Part shown: positions 23,109 through 35,576 of the stretch, piece after piece
How the letters are laid out: the number at the start of each line of letters is the position of its first letter
How positions within the stretch are numbered: the stretch's first letter is position 1
NCBI GenBank assembly: GCA_018343915.1
Contig: JABRWF010000003.1
Coordinates: 1,116,001-1,180,000, forward strand
DNA: 64,000 nt
Reading direction: 5' to 3'
Source of the DNA: Agroathelia rolfsii
Taxonomy: Eukaryota; Basidiomycota; Agaricomycetes; Amylocorticiales; Amylocorticiaceae
Notes under the pieces: generated by a model
The model's database searches: none
What the model was told of the DNA's origin: nothing
Seen by the model: the letters and a program-made list of their open reading frames with translations, nothing else
Program-made: the position numbers and the translations under genes

Positions 23109-24517
23109 TGTCGTAGGTATACCCAGATTCTCCTGATTTTTCTCTATATTTTCATATTTTTCTTGTATTTTTACAATTTTTCCTTAATTTTCTACACTTT
23201 ATTTATTCTTTACAAACAGTTCAAAAGGACAATTGGTCATATAATACTTGGTCATATAACTGGCCATCATAATACCCTTTTACTGGTGTCCATTAGTAAG
23301 CAGAGTCTAGACCATTCTATTATTAGACTTAGATCAGTTAGTATGATATGATAATCATACCATTATGCTTAGTTATCTATTTGTGCTATCTTTAACCATT
23401 CCTTGTTATTTCCAGAGGCTGTATACAGACCATTGCACAGCCCTTGCTCTAGTATATAAGGACCCTGTAATACTCCCTAAAGGCCTTAGCTTTGACCTTT
23501 TGCCTTCAAGTGAGTAAAAGCATATGTATTAAAATAGCTTACTAATAAATTTGCCTTCAGGCTTATTGTACTAGTCCCTACACCACCTTTAGCCCTTCTA
23601 GTATGCTTAGTCAGCCCCTAGGTTGTATAAGGACTAAGTAAAAGCTCCCATACATTATACACACACCCCTGTCTCCCATGCTCCTCTCCCTTTCACTAAG
23701 TCCCTAATAAAATAAGGGCATAAGTATATTAAGTCTCAGACAAAATGGGAGAGAAAGAAGGAAGGGACAGAGCAGGATAGAGGCAGAGTGGAGGTGAGGG
23801 GGATGAATGGGTAGTTAAGTAACTTAGGGGTAGTAGTGGAGAAGGTAGAACTGGACTTAGCTAAGACTAATAGTTAGGCCCTTGACTAGTTGCAGTCTAG
23901 GAGGAGGGATGAATAGGAGAGGAGGAACTTAGTTGATTTCTGGACTAAGGTAACTAGGTACATGCTAGATTGGTATAAATACTACAGTAGTAGGAAGATA
24001 TAAAGAGAAACAGGAACAATATGAGACAGAGAGTGGGAAACAGAGTGTGGGGCACAAATGGGCCAGAAACTATCTATATAAAAAAGGACAAGGAACAGAC
24101 AAGTAAAGCATGTAGATGATCAGTGGGAAAACAGGGTGCATGGGAAAGTGAGGATCCTAAGTTCTGATTAGTAAATGGGTCCACAGGCTCCGGCTCCTAC
24201 CTTATGTGGAGTGGAGGTAGAGAGTGGAGATATATTAGAGTTGGAGTAGAGTGTATTTGTATATAGAGGGGATTGTGACAAAGTATGACTTAAGGGTTAT
24301 AGCCCTTTAAGAACAAGCCTCTAGACATCTCAGAAGTTTAGTATTATATACTATTACTAAGCAAAGTAAATGTGTCATTAGCAAATAGTGGCCTGGCAGA
24401 AAGTTTTATAGACTCAGAGTACACCAGGAAACTTATTAGTAGTACAATGTATGCTTTATGGTATAGTAGGTACAAGTACTTCTGTTGTTGAGGTAGTCAA
24501 GAGCACAAGCCTTGACA
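23109..24517 (+). mobile_element. LTR6a: solo LTR with TSD CCTGT/CCTAT, split by LTR3d
   Basis: TGTCGTAGG to GCCTTGACA, flanked by CCTGT at 23104-23108 and CCTAT at 24518-24522; the one difference is a TG-to-TA change. About 850 bp without LTR3d. It contains the leader TTAGCTTTGAC, a predicted intron at 23510-23560 (GTGAGT donor, TACTAAT at 23540-23546, TTGCCTTCAG acceptor) and an AATAAA-rich stretch. Confidence 0.75.
23727..24280 (+). mobile_element. LTR3d: solo LTR with TSD AAGTA
   Basis: 554 bp, TATTAAGTCTC (decayed TGTTAAG) to GATTGTGACA, flanked by AAGTA at 23722-23726 and 24281-24285, inside LTR6a. It is more diverged and shorter than LTR3a-c. Confidence 0.75.
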
Positions 24518-24594
24518 CCTATAGCCCTAGAGTAATTTGTCATGAACCAATCTTAACAATTTGATAGAGGGATTCCAGCAACTCAGTACTCTTC
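24518..24594 (-). pseudogene. G1d pol remnant after LTR6a
   Basis: A short stretch matching G1b near 28315-28385 (GATAGAGGGATTCCAGCAAC). It confirms that LTR6a inserted into Gypsy-1 pol. It is cut by the LTR1 stack at 24595. Confidence 0.7.
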
Positions 24595-25698
24595 TATTAA
24601 AAGCACACCTAACTCTTAAACACCAAAACTCAACCAAAGCTCATAGTAACTCCTGTAAGGTATAGGGTAGGCAGTAAGGCCTGTTTTACACTTCTCAGAG
24701 CTTAGGATGTAGGGGTATATACTTCTCTATGCCCTGTCTCTACTATTACTCAAACTCAAGCTCTTCTATTACCAAGCTTTACTCTAAGTGTGAAAACTTT
24801 CAAGTAAGGTCTATAGTTAAGACACAAGTTTTCTTGTATATATAGATAGAGGTTGAGGTATCTTAACTCTAGCTAACTAGGTATATAGCTTTATTAGGTA
24901 AGTATACTAAGTATGATGTATTTTGTATATTTAGCAAATACAAATAGTCACTATTAATAGGCTGGACCTGTCTTATATACACTCATAGAGGTAGCACTAA
25001 ATACACCTTAACTATAAGTAGCACAGAGCAAACTTGTAACCCTCTGGCACAGAGCCTAAGAGATTTGGAAGAAGAGAAGAGAGAAAGAGAAAGGCTCAGT
25101 AAGCCTAAGAGTTGGGTGGACTCTGAAGACAAAGATTTTATTATATTAGCTATTACTTGATATATAGTATCAAGAGTATACCTACTTCTTAAACACCAAA
25201 ACTCAACCAAAGCTTATAGTAACCTCTATAAGGTACAGGGTAGGCAGTAAGGCCTTTTTTACACTTTCTAGAGCTTGGGATACAGGGGTATACACTTCTC
25301 AGTGCCTGGTCTCTATTTTTATATAAACTTGAGTTCTCCTATTACCAAGCTATACTCTAAGTATAAATACTTTTCAGTAAGGTCTATAGTTAAAGTATAA
25401 GTTGTCTTATATATATAGATAAGGGTAGAGGTATCTTAACCCTGGCCAACTAGGTGTATAGCTTTGTTGGGGCAAGTATCAAGAGTACACCTACTTCTTG
25501 TCACTAAAAATCAACTAGTACCTACAAAAACCCCTCTAAGGTACAGGGTAACCAGTAATAGTTATTTTACTTCTCCTAAGGCCTAGGATGCAAGGGTGTA
25601 CACTTCCCTGTACATGGTCCTTGTTGTCACTTATACTAGAGCTCTTCAATCCCTAAGCTTTACTCTAAGTCTGCAAGACTTTCAAGCAAAGAATACTA
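24595..25698 (-). repeat. stack of three LTR1 pieces (LTR1g, h, i)
   Basis: LTR1g 24595-25167, LTR1h 25168-25479 and LTR1i 25480-25698, all in minus orientation. Each begins on the plus strand with the LTR terminus (TATTAAAAG or TATCAAGAG) and stops at a different internal position where the next terminus begins. None has a visible TSD partner. The pattern is that of successive insertions whose distal sides were lost or moved. Confidence 0.75.
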
Positions 25699-25926
25699 TA
25701 TTAAACTATTGTAGTTCTTAGGTTGTATAGTATGGCTATATGCTAGCTCACAAGTTATCTATTATAAAGCAAACACTTACTTGTAGGAAAAGTGCAGGCT
25801 TGGAGATTATTCCTAGAATTAGGCAAGGTTTCCTAGGATAGGAAACAATTAGTAACTATGCTATACTGAAGATAAGACTGTAGCTAGTGTCCCTTTGAGA
25901 CTACCTACTTGTTTTCCCTTGGGAAA
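25699..25926 (-). repeat. LTR5b: Copia LTR fragment
   Basis: Inverted match to the 3' part of LTR5a (starts TATTAAACTATTGTAG, decayed from TGTTGAAC). It lies between the LTR1 stack and G1b. Confidence 0.7.
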
Positions 25927-26885
25927 TATCAAGAGCACACCTAACTCTTGCCACTAAAACTCAACCAAAGTCTACAGAAACCCCTTGAAGATACAGGGTA
26001 GGCAGTAAGGCCTTTTTTACTCTTCCCAGGACTTGGGATGCAGAGGTGTACACTTCTCTGTGCCCTGTCTCTACTCTCACTCAAACTCAAGCTTTTCTAT
26101 CACCAGGCTTTACTCTAAGTTTATAAGACTTTTAAGTAAGGTCTATAGTCAAGACACAAGTTTTCTTGTGTATGTAGATAGGGGTTGAGGTATCTTAACC
26201 CTGGCTAACTAGGCGTAAAGCTTTGTTAGGTGCATGCACTAAGCACAATGTGGTTTTGTATTACAGCTGTTGCAAATAGTCACTACTGATAGGCTAGATC
26301 TGTCTTATACAAGCTCACGGAGGTAGCACTAAGTACACCTTAACTATAAGTAGCACTAAGCATACTTATAACCCCTAAGTACAGAGTAAAGAGGATTTGT
26401 GAGGTAGAGAGGAAAGGGGGAGATAGGGACTCTAAAGACAAAGTTTTATTATGTTAGTTACTTATTTACTACAAAGCACTACTATGCTTACCTGAAGACA
26501 AAGAGAACAAATCTGGGGTCTTCAGGTAAAAGCACTACAGGGTTATATACTAATTCTACCTGGTCTGTGCACCTGGTACATGGTCTGTACACAGAGGTGC
26601 TAAGTGTGATATGATATTGCACTATAGTGAGTCTATAATGGCGTCATGTTCTAGACCCATGCTCTAGATCTACTTACATAATAAGTTACATGACTAGTGG
26701 TCATATAATGGCTAGTCATATAATGACTAATTACATGACTTTGCTTAGTTATCAGGGTACTTATGTAATGTCTGCTTATATAATATACATATTATACACC
26801 AAAAAATAGAGAAAAATCGGAGAAAAATCAGAAAAATAATAAGAAATCTTAAATAAATTTATAGTACAATGATTGTCTTGTAATA
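25927..26885 (-). repeat. LTR1j: 3' LTR of G1b
   Basis: TATCAAGAG to CTTGTAATA, decayed TG and CA ends. It holds the perfect 11-bp hairpin (26489-26499 with 26518-26528) around AGAACAAATCT at 26504-26514. The predicted intron lies on the minus strand upstream of this on the plus-strand map. Confidence 0.85.
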
Positions 26886-28300
26886 TTACCCCCTCCTTAG
26901 GGGCAATCCGCCTTGGGTTGCCATTCTATTAGATTATCCCAGTTTTGAAATGGAAGGAGATTAAATAATGTGGCACTAATTTTTCTTAGAGTACTAGGAT
27001 TGGACTTATAGAATTCTCTAATTGCATCATCTGCATACATATCCAATTCTCTAACCCATGTTTGTTCTCCTGGGTATCCTTTCCATGTTACCAGAAATTC
27101 TAGTTTTCCCTACCATATTCTTGAGTTGAGTACTTCTTCCATTTTGTACTCTTCTTCTCCTTCTACTTCTACTGGAGGTAAAGGCTTTTGGTGCCAATCT
27201 AAGGTATAATATGGTTTTAGCAAGTAAACATGGAATACATTATGGATTTTGAGATTAGCCGGAAGGTTCAGTTGATAGTTCAAGTCATTTAGCTTTTTCT
27301 CTACTTTATAGGGGCTAATCCATTTCTGACTTAACTTCTTGGATGGTCTATCAAGTTTTAAATTTTGTGTATTTAGCCAAACTTCTTGTCCTTCTTCTAA
27401 ATCCGGAAACATCTTTTTTTCTTTATTGTATGATTGTTCTATTTGTTCTCTTGCTAAACTTAATGCTGCCTGTGCCTCTTTTTGTGCTTCCTTGGTATTT
27501 TCAATCCAATTAAAGGCTCCTGGAGTTGGATTTGGAATGTTCTTTGCTTCCCAATTTGAAATGTAGCTATAGGTTAATTCAAAAGCACTAGCACGTGTGC
27601 TCTTGTTTTTCCTATTGTTATGCATAAATTCTGCATAAGGTAACAATTCTACCTAATTTGTTTGCCTGTGATTGCAAAAGATTCTTAGATATTGCTCTAC
27701 TTCTTGATTAACACGCTCAGTTTGTCCATCACTTTGTAGATGATATGCGGTGGACAAGGCTGTTTTGATGTATAGACTAGCATATATATCTTTCATCACT
27801 TGACTAGCAAACTAAAGTCCTTGGTCCAATGTCCATGTTGACAGGGCACCATATAGTTTAAACACATTTTTGACATAGAGATTGGCTATATTTTTGGCTG
27901 ATATATTTTTATTGGTTGGTATGAAATATGCCAATTTTGTAAGCCTATCTACTACTACTAGAATTAAGTCAAACCCTTATAACTTAGGTAGTTTGACTAT
28001 CAAATCTAAGGTAATGTATTCCCATGGTTTTCCAGGTACAGGTAAGGGTTGAAGGAGTCTAGGTAATGCTTGTTGGCTTGGTTTATTTGCTTGATAGAGT
28101 AAGCAAGAGTCTATATACTGGTTTATTTCTTCTGTCATGTTGATTCAGTAGTAGTTTCTACTAATGAGTTCTAAAGTTTTTGTATGCCTGGGATGATCCA
28201 CAAGGGCTAAATCATGGTACTTAGCCATAATTTTTTCCTTGAGTTCCTTTTTTGGGGGCACAAAGACCTTTTCTCTATATAAAACCAATCTATCCTCTAT
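26886..28300 (-). pseudogene. pol: G1b integrase and chromodomain
   Basis: 178 codons are open at 27110-27646: integrase C-terminal region with a GPY-like WISPYKVEKKLNDLNYQL and the motif HNVFHVYLLKPY, which normally precedes the chromodomain. After a stop in place of Trp or Arg, GKLEFLVTWKGYPGEQTW gives the aromatic-rich chromodomain (26886-27110), thought to direct insertion to methylated histone H3. The integrase core (27650-28300) has several stops. Confidence 0.8.
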
Positions 28301-29983
28301 TTCCTAATCCTGCAATCCTAGTGTAATCCGTTGTGGGCCAATCTTAATAATCTGATAGAGGGATTCCAGCAACTTGGTGCTCTCCTTTCTAATTTCTACC
28401 AAGATCTCCTTTTTGTATTTAACTAGTATATGTCCTCTTTTAGTAGCCATTATTTTGAAGTGGGAGGATTGGAGTATGGTGATATTGAGATTATCCTGGG
28501 AATCTTCTGTATAAAAATCTGGCCTTCTGGATAGGGCATCGGCTTGTCCATTAGTTGATCCTTTTTTATAACATAATACAAAATTATATTCTTGTAGGAT
28601 CTGATACCAACGTACTTGTTGACGGCTTAGATATTGACTTATTGCCTAATATTCCAGGTTTTTATGGTCTAACCAGATCTCCACCAGTTTAGGTAACCCA
28701 ATAATGTAGTGGCACCATTCTTCTAGTGCTCGAATAATTACAAGCATTTCCTTATCCCAGATATCGTAATTTCTTTGTGCATCATCCATAGATTTGGAAT
28801 GGAAGGCAATAGGGTGCCATTCACCATCATCCTGCAACTGGGAGAATACTTCTCCTGTTGCATATCCTGAGGCATCAGTTTCAATCTGACTTTCTTGCTG
28901 GTGGTTATATATAGCTAATACTGGGGTGGTAGTAAAAGCTTTCTTGAGGTAGTCAAATGATTCTTGTTCCTCTTTTTCCTATTTCCAAGTGCCTTTACCT
29001 ATTAACCTATCTAGGGGTTTAGTAATCTTGCTGAACCCTTTGATAAATCTTTGGTAATAGTTGGCTAGACCTCTGAACTTCTGAACATCCTTGACCATTG
29101 TAGGGGTTGGCTAGTCAAGAATGGCTTGGACTTTTTCATTGGTCATTTATACATAATTATAGCCAATTATTATGCCTAGGAATTCTACCTCAGCAACTTT
29201 AAATAGGCATTTTTCTAAATTAGCAAAAAGATCATTTTCTGCTAATCTCTTGAGTACTTTATGCACTAAACGCTGGTGTTCTTCTAGGCTGGCTGTAGCA
29301 ACTATAATGTCATCAATATAGATATACACTAATCCTTATGCAATTAGGTCTGTAAATATTTCATCCATCATAGCTTGGAAGGTGGCCGGGGCATTGCATA
29401 AACCAAAGGTCATTACTAGGGGTTTAAACAGTCCTTAGGGGGTTATAAAGGCTGCTTGTTCTTGATGTCTATTTTTGATTAAGACATTATTATATCCCTA
29501 TCATAAGTCCAATTTGGTGAACACTTTTGCCCAAGAGAGTCCATCCACAATAGAGGAGATTAGAGGAAGTGGGTAGGAGTTTTTTATTGTGATATTATTG
29601 AGTCAACAATAATCTACTATAGGCCTGAGTTTCCCATTCTTTTTAGGAATAAAGAAAAAGGGAGATGCATAAGGACTCTGCGATTTTCTTATATATCCTT
29701 TGGCCAAGTTTTCCTCCAAATACGCATCCAATTCTTTCAACTCTAGAATTAATAATGGATATACCTTAGCCCTTTTTATCTTGGCTCCCTCTACTAACTC
29801 TATTTTATGGTTATAGGGTTTGCTAGTAGGGAATCGTTGGGATTCTGCTTCTAAGAAGACCTTGGCATATTTTTGATATTGAGGTAGTAACCCCAAGGTT
29901 GCTGCCAATAATAGAGGGGAGTCCTCATCTTTTATGATTTTATTTAGTTTTTTGTATTCCTTATCTTTTAGCAAATCATCCAT
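28301..29983 (-). pseudogene. pol: G1b reverse transcriptase and RNase H
   Basis: Open pieces on the minus strand are 29603-29983 (RT fingers, YASPFFFIPKKNGKLRPIVD), 29147-29329 (palm with intact catalytic YIDD) and 28646-28837 (RNase H, AFHSKSMDDAQRNY). This copy keeps more of the catalytic residues than G1a. Stops between the pieces abolish function. Confidence 0.8.
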
Positions 29984-30480
29984 TAGAGTAACATATCCTT
30001 TTTTCCAGTTGATAAGGGGGTTTTCTAGTTGTAACTAATCAATACCTAGAATTACATCTTCTGTACCAATATCTACTACTAAGAAAACTAGCCTTCATCA
30101 TTCTGTACCAATTTGAGTTAAAAGGATTACGTACTCAGAAATGAATCCTATTACATTTGGTGAATTGTCTATGTTGTACAAAGGAATTTGTTTTTGTAAT
30201 TTTAAAGTTTTTATTTTATTTTTATCTATGAATTTTTTATTGATAAAAGTAGAGGAAGCTCCAGAATCAATCATTGCAGAAATGGAAATAGTAGAGGAAT
30301 GTCCATGGAATATAAGAGGAATTTTTAGGTATTGTCTATTCATACCTTGTACTAATGAAGAAGAAATTGAAAATGAAGAAGAAATAGAAAAAGAGGAAAT
30401 TTTATTTTGTACATACTGGTTAGAAGCATTGGCCTCATACTCTGACCATTCTAAAAACCCAACTTATCTTTAAGGGCCGC
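29984..30480 (-). pseudogene. G1b aspartic protease
   Basis: The minus-strand frame at 30098-30343 carries MIDSGASSTFINKKF, the retropepsin D-S-G motif, in the same context as in G1a and G1c. Confidence 0.75.
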
Positions 30481-32360
30481 AATTATCTAACCCTATTCTT
30501 GTAGCATATTAATCATGTCTTGCTGCATCATGGTGGACAAATTCTGGCCATCTACTGCCAGTGGGGGCGTTGGTATTATCAATGAGGCCGCAGCCACCTT
30601 TTGGAATGGGTTATTAAGTTTAACCCTGTCTACTTTTGGGCTTCAACAATCCCGTGCAATGTGATCCTTCTTCTAACAATTGTAACATACAATGTTGTTC
30701 TGTCAGAAGGAATTATTGGATATTGTAGCAGCTTGATTTTGCATTGCAGCTACTTGCAACAAGGAGGACTACTGGGTAGATCCTGCATTCATGAATGGGT
30801 TTTTTGATGGCTTGAGTTTCCCTCCCAAGATGGTCGCTAAGATATCCATTGCATTAGGGTTGCTACGCTGGAGGTTTATTTGTGGGTTATTATTATACCA
30901 GAATCTTCAGCTGGATAATATTTCTTCCTTCATGAGGTTTACTTCTATATCATATGCAGCACTCATGAGGAGTTGTAGGGTAGAGGTATCCCTATCCCAA
31001 CCCATAATGATATGTCTAAGCTTAACGTTCATCCTTTCCAGATATTTTTCCCTGAGGTCATTATTAGATAACCCTGTCCTTCTTTCTAAGAGCATAAAGG
31101 CTATTCCAAAGTTTCTGGTTGAAGTGGTTCCTTGTCTGAGGTTTTGCAGCTGGTCTCTTGCTGCTACTTTTTCATTAAAAGCCCCAAACAAGGTTTTAAA
31201 ACTTTGTAGTACTTCTGCAAATACTATAGGTCCTTCTGCCCTTGTTCCTTCTCCTATACATCTTATTTCATTGTACCATAGGCTAGACCATGCAGTGGCA
31301 CCATCCACCATTAAACCTAAGAGATATTTGACTTTTTCTTCCTTGGTTACATATACTCTGGGGTTGAGTTTGAGGTAGGCTTGGAACTTTTGGATAAATG
31401 GATGGAAATTAATCTATTGCCCATCAAAGGTGGGAGGTAGGTGTCCAATTTCTTTGGGCTTGAACATAGACCCTTGTTGATTCTAAATCTATTGCATCAT
31501 AGTGGTTGTCACAACCCCCTCCACGCACAAGTAGCTCCCACTCCGACATTTCCAACATATCCCCACTCACCCTCACCCACTACCATCCAATAACTAAAGA
31601 CACCTCTCCGGCTCCCAACTTCTGCTCTCCGCCCTCCGCAATTTGGGCGTCAGAACCAGTGACCCCTTGCTTGGTGCTTGACTGGAGTCCCGGAGTCTTT
31701 TTCTCTTCTCACGTATCCTGTTTTCCCATCATTTTCCCCACATGTTCTAATACCCTTGTTCACATAGATAGTTTTGGCCCATTTGTGCCCCATATTCTGT
31801 TTCCCACTCTCCATCTTACTTTATTTCTATTCCTCTTGGTATCCTCCTGCTACTATAGTATTTATACTGACCTAGCATGTACCTAGCTACCCCAGTTTAG
31901 AAATCAACTTAGTTCCCCTTCTCCTGTCTGACTCCTATCCCGGACCGCAACTAGGCAAGGGCCTGATACATACATCTTAGCCAAGTCTGGTCACCCCTCT
32001 CCTTTCCTATCTACTCTCCCATCTCTACTCCTGTTCACTCCATCTTTGCTTCCGTTCTGCTCCACCCCTTCCCTTTTCTGCTATCTCCGTCCGTCTGAGA
32101 CTTAATAATGGTTTGATTTGCCACTAGTATTTGCAATAGTTCTGCATTGGTAATGGGAGCAGGGGGTTGGGGTTGCTCAGCTATTAGAGATTGTACACAT
32201 GGGGTGAAAGGGGTGGGAAGGACAGATACTTATGAAAAGGGGAATGGAGGGAGAAAGGTGGGGTTTTCTTTGTTAGAGGATTTGTATTCTCCTGAAGAGG
32301 TATCTTTACCACTTTCTTCCTTAAGGGTTTAACTAGGGTTGTAGTCTTAGTGTGAAATGA
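30481..32360 (-). pseudogene. gag: G1b gag, split by LTR3b
   Basis: Minus-strand pieces at 30600-31506 and 32108-32360. 30907-31311 is open for 134 codons (DQLQNLRQG, LREKYLERMNVKLR). The zinc-knuckle region near 30600-30720 is decayed. The N-terminal piece lies on the far side of LTR3b, and the start codon seen in G1a appears lost. Confidence 0.75.
31507..32107 (-). mobile_element. LTR3b: solo LTR with TSD GTGGT/ATGGT
   Basis: 601 bp, TGTCACAACCCCC to CTTAATA, flanked by GTGGT (31502-31506) and ATGGT (32108-32112). The uninterrupted target is seen in G1c near 43010. It retains many CpG dinucleotides, unlike its surroundings. Confidence 0.85.
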
Positions 32361-32761
32361 TGGGCAAGCTTGACAGTGGTTACTAGAGACTCCTAAAGTG
32401 ATTTGTATAGTAATAAAAGTTTTTGTTTTTTGCTCTTTGAGCTAGGCCTAATTCTACTAAAGTTTTTACTTGTTTTTAGGCTACTTGTAGTGACTGGAGT
32501 CTTTTTTGTCTATCCACTCAAGTGATGTTCCCTTTAATAGCTTGAAAGAACCAATGCAACTGTGGATATTAATACCACTTGCAATCTAGCTAAGAATACT
32601 CCTAAAATCAAAAAAAGTACAAAATCAAAAACTACTACTTTTTGTATGTAAAATGACCATGGTAGTCTACTTTAAGTTTTTTATGGTAATTGTTCTTTGC
32701 TCAAAATAGTGTGGCTCACTACACTACCTCTAGTGCATAGAGCAACTAGCACAGAAAAAAG

Positions 32762-32774
32762 AGATTTGTTCTAA
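32762..32774 (-). promoter_or_regulatory. self-complementary primer-binding tract of G1b
   Basis: On the minus strand the 5' LTR terminus CTCTTGACA is followed by TT and AGAACAAATCT, the exact complement of the LTR1 leader tract. Confidence 0.7.
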
Positions 32775-33732
32775 TGTCAAGAGCACACCTGACTCTTGCC
32801 ACCAAAACTCAACCAGTGCCTATATAAACCTCTCTAAGGTGCAAGGTAGCCTATAATGGCTATTTTACAACTTCCAAGGCCTGGGATGCACAGGTATACA
32901 TGTCTTGTGCCCTATCTTAACTGTCACTCACTTCAGAGTGTTCCAGTCACCAAGCTTTACTCTAAGTTCACTGAACTTTCAAGCAAGGTCTACTATCACA
33001 ACACCAAAGATCTTGTGTATGCTAATAGGAGTGCAGGGTATCTTAACTGCAACAAGTTCAGAGCAAAGTCTTTACTTGCTTGAGTGTACTAAGCACTATG
33101 TGGTTTGTGTTGTTGCAGATGCAAATGGTCACTATAAGGGCTGGACCTGTCTTATGCACGTATATGGGAGTAGCACTAAGCTGACTTCTACTATAAGCAG
33201 CACTAAGCATGCTTATAACCCCTAAGCACAGAGTAAAGAGGATTTGTGAGGTAGAGGGGAAAGGGGGAGATAGGGACTCTGAAGACAAAGTTTTATTATG
33301 TTAGTTACTTATTTACTACAAAGCACTACTATACTTACCTAAAGACAAAGAGAACAAATCTGGGGTCTTCAGGTAAAAGCACTACAGGGTTATATACTAA
33401 TTCTACCTGGTCTGTGCACCTGGTACATGGTCTGTACACAGAGGTGCTAAGTGTAATGTGATATTGCACTATAGTGAGTCTATGATAGTATCATATTCTA
33501 GACCCATACTCTAGACCTGCTTACATAATAAGTTATATGACTAGTGGTCACATAATAGCCAGTTATATGATGACTAATCACATAACTTTGTTTAGTCATC
33601 AGGGTACTTATGTAATGTCCGTTTATGTAATATACATATTATATACCAAAAAATAGAGAAAAATTGGAGAAAAATCAGAAAAATAATGAGAAATCTTAAA
33701 TAAATTTATAGTACAATAATTGTCTCGTAACA
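32775..33732 (-). repeat. LTR1k: 5' LTR of G1b
   Basis: 958 bp from TGTCAAGAG to TCGTAACA on the plus strand; same internal signals as the other LTR1 copies. Confidence 0.85.
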
Positions 33733-33949
33733 ACCTGCTTATATAATAAGTCATATAACTAGTGATCACATAATGGCCAGTCACATGATGACTAATTATA
33801 TGACTTTGCTTAGTCATCAAAGTACTTATGTAATGTTTGCTTATGTAATATACATATTATATACTAAAAAATAGAGAAAAATTAGAGAAAAATCAAAAAA
33901 TAATGAAAAATCTTAAATAAATTTATAATACAACAAGCAACTTGTAATA
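33733..33949 (-). repeat. LTR1m fragment
   Basis: It matches the U3 portion of LTR1 from CCTGCTTATATAATAAG to CTTGTAATA. It follows LTR1k without a TSD. Confidence 0.75.
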
Positions 33950-35282
33950 CTAAGTGCTCCCCTTGTGTGTATATATAAGATAGGTCTAGCCTTTGTAGTA
34001 ACCATTTATATCTGTAATAACACAAACAATATAGTGCTTAGTACACTTAAGTAAACAAAGGCTTGCCCTGTGTTTATCAAGGCTAAGATACCCTGTATGC
34101 ATATCTATATATATAAGACATTTGGTGTCCAAACTGTAGACCTTGCTTGAAAGTCTAGCAGACTTAGAGTAAAGCTTGGTGACAGTAAAGCCCTATTTTG
34201 AGTGATAGTGGAAACTGTGTATAAGGTATATACATCCTTACATCCCAGACCTTGGTGTTATGAGATGGCAGATATGCTATTGTAGGATGGCTGACATATT
34301 TTCTGTGTAAACAGATATATTTCTATGGGTTGGCAGTATGCCTCTAATTTTTCCTTATTTTTCCCTATTTTTCTTATGTTTTTATCTTTTGATTGAAGTA
34401 TACAGGATATACTTCTTTATTTTCTAGTTTCTTGTTGTATTATTTATATGGTACTATGTTACATTTAGATATGATTCTAGATCTTTTGATGTACATCATT
34501 GATTTTCTTCTTTAATCATTGATGCTTCTTTCATCTTTGATCTTTTCTCATACTATACTTCTGTTCTAACTCCATTGATCCTTTTTCTTTCCTTTCTTCT
34601 ATTTCCCTTAATGTGGAGTTAAGGACTATTCTTAGAATACTTGTAACTAGTATATAAAGGCCTGCCCTTAGGGCCTTTGCAATCCAGCTTGACTACTTTA
34701 TCTTTGTCTCTGCCCTTATTACTTGTCTGCCTTAGTGCTTTGCTTTGTGTTTAGTACTCTGTCTTAGTCTCTTTGGGCTTCTTCTCTTGCAGCTACCTAT
34801 ATAAGCTTGTAAGAGGAGTGTGCTAGTCAGCAACCTATATGAGCTGTACTATGCCTTATCCCTTAGTGGTGCTCACTCACACTTATCCCCACTCTCTCTT
34901 TTGTGTGTTTTATCACTCTTCCTACCATCATAATACACCTGGACCCCAAGGTTAAGGGGATATAAACAAGTCCTATCTAGTTAAGGGACTGTAAAGATGC
35001 TAGATTGTTGAGTATTGCTTGGGAAAGTGACCTTACTTGTGGGAGACCTTGCATTCAGGTCTTAAAACATAGGTAGCATCTCCCAGCTAGGGGAGGATAA
35101 AGATATTAGTATAGTTCCTTTGCTAGCCTTTCAGGCTAGTCTGGTTAGGTTTGGCTAAGTTGTGAGGATCTTATGATACTTGGGAGTTGTAAAAAAGCTA
35201 TTACAGGCTACCTTGTACCTTACAGGGGTTAACATAGGCTCTGGTTGAGTTTTGGTGACAAGAGATAGGTGTACTCTTAATA
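33950..35282 (+). repeat. LTR1n: plus-oriented LTR1 piece split by LTR2b
   Basis: 33950-34255 and 35179-35282 together give the 3' half of an LTR1, ending CTCTTAATA at 35282, with LTR2b inserted at CTTGG. Confidence 0.75.
34256..35178 (+). mobile_element. LTR2b: solo LTR with TSD CTTGG
   Basis: 923 bp, TGTTATGAG to CTTATGATA, flanked by CTTGG at 34251-34255 and 35179-35183. The disrupted copy LTR2d has the same net length. Confidence 0.85.
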
Positions 35283-35576
35283 CTCTCCTTCCACTTCTAC
35301 TAGAGGTAAAGGTTTTTAATGTTGATCAGAGGTATAGTGTAGTTTAAGTAGATATACATGGAATACATTATAGATTTTGAGGTTAGCTGGAAGGCCTAGT
35401 TGGTAGTTTAGATTGTTTAGCTTCTTTTCTACCTTATAGGGTCTAATCCATTTTTGACTTAATTTTTTGGATGGTCTATCAAGCTTTAAGTTTTATGTAT
35501 TTAACCAAACTTCCTATTCTTCCTCAAGATCTGGGAACATCTTTCTTCCTTTATTGTACAATTGTTCCATTTATTC
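35283..35576 (-). pseudogene. G1e: short Gypsy-1 pol fragment
   Basis: Minus-strand homology to the integrase C-terminal/GPY region of G1b around 27150-27450, starting abruptly after LTR1n and ending at LTR6b. Confidence 0.7.

Larger units (their letters stand above)
25927..33732 (-). mobile_element. G1b: near-complete Ty3/Gypsy chromovirus, minus strand
   Basis: Left (3') LTR 25927-26885, internal region 26886-32774 and right (5') LTR 32775-33732; the LTRs are 959 and 958 bp. It encodes, read on the minus strand, gag, protease, reverse transcriptase, RNase H, integrase and chromodomain, with scattered stops. A solo LTR3b sits in gag. The flanks (GGAAA on the left, ACCTG on the right) do not form a TSD, so the two LTRs may come from different insertions or one flank has been rearranged. 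Confidence 0.85.

Noticed and set aside
30141..30473. 110-codon plus-strand frame within G1b, and a similar one at 41636-42022
   Set aside because: Antisense to the protease/gag region of the minus-strand element.
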